DNA of 5,069 nt from an uncultured Halieaceae bacterium (GTDB taxonomy: Bacteria > Pseudomonadota > Gammaproteobacteria > Pseudomonadales > Halieaceae): the NCBI GenBank assembly GCA_913063005.1, contig CAJXZI010000171.1, positions 1 through 5,069 of the forward strand. Direction: 5' to 3'. The notes beneath the pieces are model-generated. The model was not told the origin of the DNA. It searched no databases and saw only the letters and a program-made list of their open reading frames with translations. The translations under genes were made by a program, and so were the position numbers. Positions 1-5,069 of this stretch are shown piece by piece (position 1 is the first letter of the stretch; each line of letters begins with the position of its first letter).

Positions 1-2
1 CC

Positions 3-575
3 AACCTCGACTTCTGTAATGCGTTTACACGTCGTGGTGACGGTGGTTTGAACTTCCTAGAGACCGGTACGATTAACTTCGCGAAGCTCGAAGCTGAAGG
101 TGTTGACGTATCTGCATCTTACGACTGGGCAATGGGCGAAAACGACTTCCGCGTAAGCCTTGTTGGTTCACGCCAGAAGCGTCTCGATCGTTTCTTCAAC
201 CCACTCGATACGTCTGACGTCGACCCAGAGCTGCAAGAGCTGCAGCGTCCTCGCGTTACAGGTTCGTTGAGCCTTTCGTGGGATCGCGGTCCTTGGAGCC
301 TCGGCATCCAGAACGTATACCAGGGTAAGCAGGCAGTTGATGAGATCGAAGAAGTGCTCGGTCTTGGAGACAACCAGGCGGTTTATGGCGACGAGGGTTT
401 CTTTGATTCGATCGTGATCACCGACATTAATGGTAGCTACCAGTACAGTGATGAGCTGACTATTTACGGCGCTGTTAACAACGTGACAGACGAAGAGCCA
501 TGGTCAACTCAGACAGCATGGCCAGTTGGTCCACGTGGTCGTACCTTTGTATTGGGTGTTTCTTACTCAATGTAA
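3..575 (+). CDS. TonB-dependent outer-membrane receptor, C-terminal part (5' end outside window)
   Basis: This is the last 190 residues of a TonB-dependent receptor, a 22-strand outer-membrane barrel that imports a ligand using TonB/ExbBD energy. The frame is open from base 3, so the TTG at 48 is not the real start; plug domain, TonB box and signal peptide lie upstream, outside the window. Visible family marks are an FCNAFTR segment with a conserved-type Cys at the very start, followed by alternating aromatic/polar beta strands (SLSLSWDRGPWSLGIQNVYQ, ITDINGSYQY). There is also the penultimate-strand motif GAVNNVTDEEPW and a last strand, GRTFVLGVSYSM, with the usual terminal aromatic pattern for barrel assembly. 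The ligand cannot be told from this part. The gene ends 18 bases before a strong terminator, so it probably closes its own transcription unit. Codon use (many CGT, GGT, GTT) suggests good expression. The family call is firm. Confidence 0.93.
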   Translation, partial: NLDFCNAFTRRGDGGLNFLETGTINFAKLEAEGVDVSASYDWAMGENDFRVSLVGSRQKRLDRFFNPLDTSDVDPELQELQRPRVTGSLSLSWDRGPWSLGIQNVYQGKQAVDEIEEVLGLGDNQAVYGDEGFFDSIVITDINGSYQYSDELTIYGAVNNVTDEEPWSTQTAWPVGPRGRTFVLGVSYSM

Positions 576-593
576 GCAAACAACTGTCAGAAG

Positions 594-622
594 AGCCCGC
601 GCTTAACACCGCGGGCTTTTTT
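594..622 (+). terminator. Rho-independent terminator of the TonB receptor gene
   Basis: A perfect 8-bp GC-rich stem, AGCCCGCG (594-601) pairing with CGCGGGCT (610-617), closes an 8-base loop and runs into six T residues (617-622). It starts 18 bases after the receptor stop codon. The minus-strand read has no T-run after the stem, so it acts in the plus direction only. Confidence 0.9.
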
Positions 623-663
623 GTGTTTGACGGTTCGGAATTACTTTATCTACCCGATGACGC

Positions 664-677
664 CGGATGTTCATCCG
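664..677. repeat. 14-bp perfect dyad, possible operator
   Basis: CGGATG-TT-CATCCG is a perfect 6-bp inverted repeat with a 2-base centre, in the region upstream of the permease gene. The compact symmetric shape is what LacI- or GntR-type repressors often bind, but it matches no site I know exactly. It lies about 217 bases before the permease start, far for a simple repressor site. It has no T-run after it, so it is not a terminator. Confidence 0.35.
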
Positions 678-743
678 ACAGATATGAGTAATGGTTGGCG
701 TAAGGAATCTGTGACCTGTGAGCAGAGGGTGTAATTTATCAGG

Positions 744-758
744 TCCAAGAAGGTTGGA
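744..758. repeat. 15-bp inverted repeat, possible operator
   Basis: TCCAA-GAAGG-TTGGA is a perfect 5-bp inverted repeat with a 5-base spacer. It ends 3 bases before the candidate -35 element at 762, a place where an activator could act. A 5-bp arm can arise by chance, so this is a weak call. Confidence 0.25.
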
Positions 759-761
759 GTA

Positions 762-790
762 TTGCCTAGCTGTTTCCCTGCACGCATGAT
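762..790 (+). promoter_or_regulatory. Weak sigma70-like promoter candidate for the operon
   Basis: TTGCCT (762-767) and CATGAT (785-790) each match four of six consensus bases at an ideal 17-base spacing. Transcription would start near 797, giving a leader of about 100 bases that contains the 829-851 dyad. No better -35/-10 pair was seen in the intergenic region. The match is poor, which would fit an activated promoter or chance. Confidence 0.22.
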
Positions 791-828
791 GTCAACGTGA
801 TGGGCGGCTGTTTATTTGCTAAACCTAA

Positions 829-851
829 GCGTTAAGCAGTCAGCGTAACGC
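829..851. repeat. Inverted repeat GCGTTA-N11-TAACGC, candidate operator or leader hairpin
   Basis: Perfect 6-bp arms at 829-834 and 846-851 flank 11 bases, ending 42 bases before the permease start codon. Centre-to-centre spacing is 17 bp, roughly one and a half helical turns. The position suits a repressor or activator dimer site for the permease operon; in RNA it could form a 6-bp stem with an 11-base loop. It is not a terminator, because no T-run follows. The regulator is not in the window. Confidence 0.4.
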
Positions 852-879
852 ACGGATCGCTGCGTCATGCTTTGTTTGT

Positions 880-885
880 GAGAGA
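880..885 (+). promoter_or_regulatory. Ribosome binding site of the permease gene
   Basis: GAGAGA lies 8 bases before the ATG at 894. An in-frame TGA at 879-881 rules out any longer reading frame, so it fixes this ATG as the start. Confidence 0.6.
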
Positions 886-893
886 AAATAATA

Positions 894-2186
894 ATGAGTG
901 GTATACCGGAGCACGACGAGTTCTCGACCCATGCAGTACCTACAGACGCTCGGGTTGCTACCTTTAGAGTGGCTGCAGTGTCCTCGATGGTGTCCTTTTC
1001 CCTGCCAACCTTCATTGCAGGTATTGAGGTCGCCTACGGCGTGGGGGAGGCCATGGCCCTCTCGGCCATTTTGGGCGGCTCGTTTATCATTTTCCTTGTC
1101 GGCTGGCTAATGGGGTCGATTGGTGCGAGGACAGGCTTTAACTCTTATCTGCTGGTTCGACTCGCCTTTGGCGACACAGGCGCACGACTTGTTAACCTCG
1201 CTTTCTCCATATCTTTGCTGGGTTGGTTTGGCATAAATCTGAACCTCTTTGGCCGTGCGATCGCCGGACTCAGCAGTGATGTTTTAGGCACTGTTCCGCC
1301 CGAGCTCGCAGTCACGATCGGTGCGAGTATTTTGATCACCGTGACGACCATCATTGGATTTCGTGCCATTAATGTTGTGTCGACGTTGATGATCCCGGTT
1401 CTTATGTTGGTGGCTTTGATTTTCCTCATGGCTGTACTTGAGCGTGGGACTGCAGAGCCGTTGACCACTGTGGATGGCATGAGTCTTGGTGATGGTATCT
1501 CGTCGATTGTTGGTTCTATCGTGATTGGCTGCATCATCATGCCGGATATAACACGATTTTTGCGCTCGTCTTCCGGGGCGTTGTTGACGAGTGGCGCGAG
1601 CTATATGGTTTTTCAGCCCTTTGTTATGTGGGTGGGAGCCAGCGCTGCCTTTGCTCTGTTGACAGATGACATTACGAGCATGATGTTAACGCTGGGCCTT
1701 GGACTCGGTGCATTTGCCATCATCATTGCAGGGTCTTGGGTGCTGAACGCACTGAACCTCTATAGCGCAGTACTCGGCGTCACGGCTTCTTTTCCCCGTG
1801 TCAACGCAAGAAACACGACGATATTACTCGGTGCTCTGGGTGTTACCGCCGGCTTGATGAATATTCTTGACTCGTTTGTAGAGTTTCTTTTTTATCTGTC
1901 GATCGTATTTATTCCTGTGGCCGGCGTGGTGATTGTTGATCATTTTGTTGTTCGGCCGAACCACTACTCGGTCGATGCGGTCGCCGACAATCAGCCGCTT
2001 AATTTGCCAGGTTTATTAGCGTGGTTTGTTGGCGCCGCTGTTGCACTGGCAGGTGCCGAGGGGTTAATCACGAGTGTCACTACGGTAGCTGCGATCGATG
2101 CGATAGTGGTTTCATCATTGCTTTATTTTGCTCTCGCAAAGGTTTTTGATGCGCGCCTCGCGAACAACAACGAGAATGGGCAATAG
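894..2186 (+). CDS. NCS1 family nucleobase:cation symporter, CodB-like permease
   Basis: This 430-residue inner-membrane permease probably imports a nucleobase-like or hydantoin-like ring compound with a cation. Length fits the CodB branch (about 420), and about 12 hydrophobic segments can be followed. Family motifs are the first-helix stretch SLPTFIAGIEVAYGVG (36-51) and GARTGFNSYLLVRLAFG (77-93). LGWFG (109-113), with W111, sits in helix 3. IVGSIVIGCIIMPDITRF (205-222) with D218/R221 is in helix 6, SWVLNALNLYSAVLG (281-295) in helix 8, and FIPVAGVVIVDHF (339-351) in helix 10. Compared with E. coli CodB as I remember it, W111, N285, D218 and R221 are kept. The helix-3 Gln is replaced by L108, and the helix-8 Asp/Asn after N285 by A286/L287. 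I infer a substrate other than cytosine. The next gene starts 1 base after the stop, so they are cotranscribed. Family call is firm; substrate is unknown. Confidence 0.92.
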   Translation: MSGIPEHDEFSTHAVPTDARVATFRVAAVSSMVSFSLPTFIAGIEVAYGVGEAMALSAILGGSFIIFLVGWLMGSIGARTGFNSYLLVRLAFGDTGARLVNLAFSISLLGWFGINLNLFGRAIAGLSSDVLGTVPPELAVTIGASILITVTTIIGFRAINVVSTLMIPVLMLVALIFLMAVLERGTAEPLTTVDGMSLGDGISSIVGSIVIGCIIMPDITRFLRSSSGALLTSGASYMVFQPFVMWVGASAAFALLTDDITSMMLTLGLGLGAFAIIIAGSWVLNALNLYSAVLGVTASFPRVNARNTTILLGALGVTAGLMNILDSFVEFLFYLSIVFIPVAGVVIVDHFVVRPNHYSVDAVADNQPLNLPGLLAWFVGAAVALAGAEGLITSVTTVAAIDAIVVSSLLYFALAKVFDARLANNNENGQ

Positions 2187-2187
2187 C

Positions 2188-3729
2188 ATGCGAATCGGTC
2201 TCGATGTGGGTGGTACGCATACTGACGCAGTCTTGATGGATGGACAGCAGGTTGTAGCTCACACTAAAGCCACCACTACCGCAGACGTGGGCTCAGGTAT
2301 CGAAGCGGCGTTGGCAACGGTTCTCGAGGGCGTTAATCCTGCTGATGTCGAACTTCTTACAATAGGCACCACACAATTCACTAACGCGGTGGTTGAGCGT
2401 AAACACCTGTCGACTGTCGCAGCGATTCGTGTCTGTCTTCCTGCAGGCCGCGGTCTTTTGCCGCGTGCGGATTGGCCTGCAGATTTGGTCGAGGCAACCG
2501 ACGGTGGAAATTACTTACTGCAGGGCGGTCATTTGTACGACGGACGCGAGCTGGCACCGATTGACGAAGTTGAAGTAGCAGAGCTGCTACAAACGTTAAA
2601 GGCAAAAAGACCGAAGGCTATTGTTGTGTCCTGTGCGTTCTCTCCCTCGCAGCCTGAGCTCGAATTGGGTCTCGCCGAGCGACTGTCTACCGCATTGCCA
2701 AATAGTCGGGTTGTCGCTTCACACAGCATGGGTGGCTTAGGCCTAATTGAGCGCGAAAACGCGGCCATATTGAACGCCTCATTGCTTGAGTTTGCGGACC
2801 ACGTTGCGTCAGCCTTGCTTACCTCTAGCGAGCGGCTCGGCTTGAGCTGTCCGGTGTATGTGAGTCAGAACGATGGGACCTTGATTGACCTCGAGCGTGT
2901 GCGGGAATTTCCGGCGCTTACCTTTGCCTCTGGACCCACTAACTCGATTCGCGGCGCATGGGCGCTCACCGGATTGTCCGATGCGCTGGTCATAGACGTG
3001 GGTGGCACGACCTCAGACATCGGTGTACTTAAAAATGGCTTCCCTAGGCAGTCTAATCTTGTCATTGACGTGGGCGGTGCGCGCACGAACTTCAGAATGC
3101 CCGACGTGTTGGCAATAGGCCTTGGTGGCGGAAGCGAAATAGGCGAGGGCGGCACGAGCTGCGGCCCTCAGTCTGTTGCACGCGAGCTGGCCATTAAGGC
3201 ACTGTGCTTTGGTGGAGAGGTCATGACGTTTACTGATATCGCCATGTCGCAGGGGCGTATGGTGATTGCTGAGGCAATCAATACCGATCCGGTAGAAACT
3301 GAAATTTGCAATGCAGTCGATCAACTCGTGCTTGAAAAGTTAACAGCCGCCGTCGACCTAATGAAACCGGGTGGTGCGGTTTTACCTGTTGTGCTTGTGG
3401 GTGGTGGTGCGCCGCTTATTCCCGGCGAGACGCTTGCAGGGTGCCCGGTGATTCGGCCTGAATATGCGGGTGTTGCGAATGCGATTGGGGCGTCCATTGC
3501 ACAAGTGAGCGGCGAGGCAGAGGGCTTGCATGCGATTGGGAGCAAAACACGCAGCGAAGTGGTCGATGAGCTTACGCAGGCCGCGACAACCAATGCAGTC
3601 GCAGCGGGTGCCGATGTAGAGACCATAACCGTCGTTGATATTGAAGAGATTGATATCCCTTACATGGCCAGTGAAACGACGCGAATCCGTATCCGTGTTG
3701 TTGGCGACCTAATAGTGGGGACACAGTAG
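2188..3729 (+). CDS. Hydantoinase/oxoprolinase family protein, short HyuA type
   Basis: A 513-residue cytosolic ASKHA-fold enzyme of the HyuA/5-oxoprolinase family, which couples ATP hydrolysis to opening of cyclic amides. The N-terminal half is Hydant_A_N-like, with phosphate-1 loop GLDVGGTHTDA (4-14) and TIGTTQFTNAVVER (58-71). The second half is Hydantoinase_A-like, with FASGPTNSIRGA (246-257), phosphate-2 loop VIDVGGTTSDIGVL (268-281), VIDVGGARTNFRMPDV (292-307), AIGLGGGSEI (309-318) and adenosine-site VVLVGGGAPLIP (401-412). No ATP-site motif is missing. It is shorter than classical HyuA (about 700) but fits the roughly 510-residue branch found beside or fused to DUF917. The ATG at 2188 is preferred: it begins right at MRIGLDVGG, with a GGG 7 bases upstream. 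An ATG at 2176 would overlap the permease by 11 bases, and a longer frame to 2128 adds unrelated residues. It sits 1 base after the permease and 3 before the DUF917 gene. No HyuB partner is in the window. Substrate is not known. Confidence 0.9.
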   Translation: MRIGLDVGGTHTDAVLMDGQQVVAHTKATTTADVGSGIEAALATVLEGVNPADVELLTIGTTQFTNAVVERKHLSTVAAIRVCLPAGRGLLPRADWPADLVEATDGGNYLLQGGHLYDGRELAPIDEVEVAELLQTLKAKRPKAIVVSCAFSPSQPELELGLAERLSTALPNSRVVASHSMGGLGLIERENAAILNASLLEFADHVASALLTSSERLGLSCPVYVSQNDGTLIDLERVREFPALTFASGPTNSIRGAWALTGLSDALVIDVGGTTSDIGVLKNGFPRQSNLVIDVGGARTNFRMPDVLAIGLGGGSEIGEGGTSCGPQSVARELAIKALCFGGEVMTFTDIAMSQGRMVIAEAINTDPVETEICNAVDQLVLEKLTAAVDLMKPGGAVLPVVLVGGGAPLIPGETLAGCPVIRPEYAGVANAIGASIAQVSGEAEGLHAIGSKTRSEVVDELTQAATTNAVAAGADVETITVVDIEEIDIPYMASETTRIRIRVVGDLIVGTQ

Positions 3730-3732
3730 CTG

Positions 3733-4122
3733 ATGAAGATTTATGCGACTGACCTTGACGACCTGGCCTTGGGTGCCGTTTTCCTTGCTACCGGCGGCGG
3801 AGGCGACCCTTACCTACCGACACTCATAGCGAAGCAAACACTCGAGCAGACCGGGCCTGTGACGTTAATCGACGCGAACACGTTGGCTGATGACGCTTTT
3901 GTTGTTCCGGTGGGAGGCGTAGGTGCGCCTACGGTATCACTCGAGCTTTTGCCCTCCATTGATGAAGCATCACGGGTGTTAGACGCCTATTCGACCTTAA
4001 TTAATAGAGAGATCGATGCGGTTGCCTCGTTTGAAATTGGTGGTGGTAATTCGTTGATGCCACTCATGGCTGCCGCGGTCAAAGGGCTTCCGGTCATAGA
4101 CGGCGATGCAAACAGTCGGTAA
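3733..4122 (+). CDS. DUF917 family protein, truncated at the junction
   Basis: This is the N-terminal third of a DUF917 protein: 129 residues against about 360 for the family. The function is not established; members occur next to, or fused with, HyuA-type proteins, so a partner role in the same hydrolysis is inferred. Family marks are LATGGGGDPYLPTL (18-31), VVPVGGVGAPTV (57-68), and FEIGGGNSLMPLMAAAVKGL with PVIDGD (100-125). In relatives the last motif continues as a Gly-Met-Gly-Arg stretch before a long conserved remainder. Here it breaks into ANSR and a stop, so residues after D125 are probably not from this gene. The ATG at 3733 is 3 bases after the upstream stop, with GGGG at 3717-3720 as a weak ribosome binding site, so it is the third gene of the operon. 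The truncation coincides with the composition change near 4105-4111 and is probably an artefact; the intact gene likely continues elsewhere. Confidence 0.85.
   Translation: MKIYATDLDDLALGAVFLATGGGGDPYLPTLIAKQTLEQTGPVTLIDANTLADDAFVVPVGGVGAPTVSLELLPSIDEASRVLDAYSTLINREIDAVASFEIGGGNSLMPLMAAAVKGLPVIDGDANSR
4105..4111. other. Junction between two unrelated genomes (probable chimera)
   Basis: Protein similarity to DUF917 on the plus strand ends at the codon at 4105-4107, and similarity to DUF5686 on the minus strand begins just right of it. Both genes are convergent and both lose their 3' parts here. GC falls from about 57-60% in sampled blocks on the left to 33-50% on the right. There is no inverted repeat end, target duplication, integrase, tRNA or transposase at the site. 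A few bases such as GATGC could have served as microhomology. The exact breakpoint cannot be fixed by eye. Confidence 0.72.
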
Positions 4123-5069
4123 AAACCTGAAGGCTCCAAAAGTGCTGGCTTACTCAACTCTCGATATCCCCCGCGCTCAACCACATCAATACTTCCTTCT
4201 AAGCGAATTTTGGATTCTGCTTGCTTATTGATCCAATAAGTGAGTTCTCCGCCGTATTTCCAATCACGATCCTTGAATCCATAGGCACCATAGCCACCCA
4301 ACTGAACCTTCTTGCTGATCTTATCATTGGTCTCCAGACCCAACCCCAGCCTAAAACCTTCATAATCATTGAAGGCCATCAACCTGGTTAGATCAATATT
4401 AAAACTTCCCACAGGAACCTTTCCAGCAACCAAAGACTTGAGCACTTTGTACTTCACATCGAAATTAAATTCATTAGAAATGGAGTCGATTACCACATAC
4501 GTGGTGCTGTCTTTCTTTGAAAATTTTTCTTGTCGATACGCCTCCCAAAGCGAGTCCGGTTGCTGACCTGCATTGTCTAGCATATTTACACTGAGATAAC
4601 CGATATCCTTTCGCTTCAAATCCGGGTTGATTATCACATTGGAAATGTACGTTCTTCCGATCCCAACGAACTTCATGGCATCACCTTGCACACCTGACTC
4701 TACGTTCTGGACATCGATCAATGAGTTCAACTGTTTTGGAAACCAGTAGCCTTCAATCTTTTCGTACATCTGTTTGATTTCGATGTTGAATCCTTCAAGA
4801 TCATCATTCGGCTCGGCTAAAACATTTTGAAGGGCATAACCATCGGTATGGATGTAGAGCCTACCTTTCAAACTCTTCACATTTTTTCCGCGCCGCGGCT
4901 GAAACCCAACAATAAAAATGGTGTCCATGGCTTGATAGGCGGTATCTAGCATCGTGAACACATACTTCTGAATCCCATTTGGCGCAATGGGGCTATAGAA
5001 ATTATCACCTAGTAATTGGACCTCTGGTTTGTAAAAATTGAAGCTCTGTAACTGACTAGCAAGCAACGC
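4109..5069 (-). CDS. DUF5686-family outer-membrane protein, internal fragment (Bacteroidota)
   Basis: About 320 residues from inside a DUF5686 protein, a Bacteroidota family of roughly 800 residues that usually has an N-terminal carboxypeptidase-regulatory-like domain and a C-terminal beta-barrel-like part. Its biochemical role is not known. The frame is open to the right edge; the TTG at 5066 is not a real start. Reading order: FNFYKPEVQLLGDNFYSPIA near the edge, then DTIFIVGFQPRRGKNVKSLK and GRLYIHTDGYAL, the typical core. Later come TRLMAFNDYEGFRLGLGLET, LGGYGAYGFKDRDWKYGGEL and IRLEGSIDV, strand-like repeats of an outer-membrane barrel. Family similarity ends near FYRLFAS at the junction. 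The frame stays open by chance to 3987 through the antisense of the DUF917 gene; those last roughly 40 residues are not part of this protein. Both natural ends are missing. High Lys/Asn content and lower GC differ from all genes to the left. Confidence 0.82.

Larger units (their letters stand above)
623..893. other. Intergenic region upstream of the permease operon
   Basis: After the terminator there are about 270 bases without a credible gene; short open frames here have no family-like composition and no ribosome binding site. The stretch holds three short perfect inverted repeats (listed separately), one weak sigma70-like promoter candidate and the ribosome binding site of the permease. No tRNA, no known riboswitch fold and no mobile-element end was recognised. 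Its length and dyad content suit a regulatory region for the operon that follows. Confidence 0.6.

Noticed and set aside
500..691. 63-residue plus-strand frame crossing the terminator
   Set aside because: It overlaps the receptor end and reads through the terminator hairpin, with no family resemblance.
1145..1540. 131-residue minus-strand open frame inside the permease gene
   Set aside because: It is a shadow of the permease frame with no family-like sequence and no ribosome binding site.
2128..2187. Extended N-terminus of the HyuA-type protein from 2128
   Set aside because: It overlaps the permease by 59 bases, adds Arg/Thr-rich residues unlike the family, and the conserved domain starts at once after the ATG at 2188.
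4105..4122. Natural gene disruption by a mobile element or horizontal transfer
   Set aside because: No terminal repeat, target duplication, transposase, integrase or tRNA is visible, and both flanking genes are cut at once; a chimera is simpler. The window is too short to exclude transfer entirely.
3987..5066. A single 359-residue minus-strand gene as one novel protein
   Set aside because: Its last roughly 40 residues are the antisense of a well-supported DUF917 gene; only the part right of about 4109 looks like DUF5686.
1..5069. CRISPR array, tRNA, rRNA or toxin-antitoxin pair
   Set aside because: No regularly spaced direct repeats, no cloverleaf or rRNA signature, and no small paired genes were found on either strand.

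Overview
The window appears to be two pieces of DNA from different phyla joined at about position 4105-4111. Bases 1 to about 4105 look like a marine-type gammaproteobacterium. They are moderately GC-rich (hand counts of two 60-base blocks gave 57-60% GC), and they carry a TonB-dependent receptor end and a tightly packed catabolic operon. From about 4110 to the end the DNA is AT-richer (33-50% in four hand-counted blocks). It encodes, on the minus strand, part of a DUF5686-type outer-membrane protein, a family typical of Bacteroidota.

Layout: (1) 3-575, the last 190 residues of a TonB-dependent receptor, closed by a strong intrinsic terminator at 594-622. (2) 576-893, a 318-base intergenic region. 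Apart from the terminator it has no credible gene but holds three short perfect inverted repeats (664-677, 744-758, 829-851), one weak promoter candidate and a ribosome binding site. (3) 894-4122, three co-directional genes spaced 1 and 3 bases apart: an NCS1/CodB-like permease, a short HyuA-type hydantoinase/oxoprolinase subunit (ASKHA fold), and the first third of a DUF917 protein. (4) About 4105-4111, the junction. (5) 4109-5069, minus strand, an internal DUF5686 fragment running off the window edge.

The three-gene set reads as an uptake-and-ring-opening operon. The permease would bring in a nucleobase-like or hydantoin-like heterocycle, and the HyuA-type protein with its DUF917 partner would carry out ATP-dependent hydrolysis of a cyclic amide. 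The substrate cannot be read from the sequence. Permease positions that I remember as lining the cytosine site in CodB are changed, so cytosine itself is unlikely. The upstream TonB receptor could be the outer-membrane partner, but it is separated by a terminator.

The junction removes the 3' ends of two unrelated, convergent genes at the same point. There is no insertion sequence, integrase or tRNA there. An assembly or amplification chimera is the simplest explanation, so I do not claim a new natural system across that point. The most interesting real biology is the permease/HyuA/DUF917 operon.
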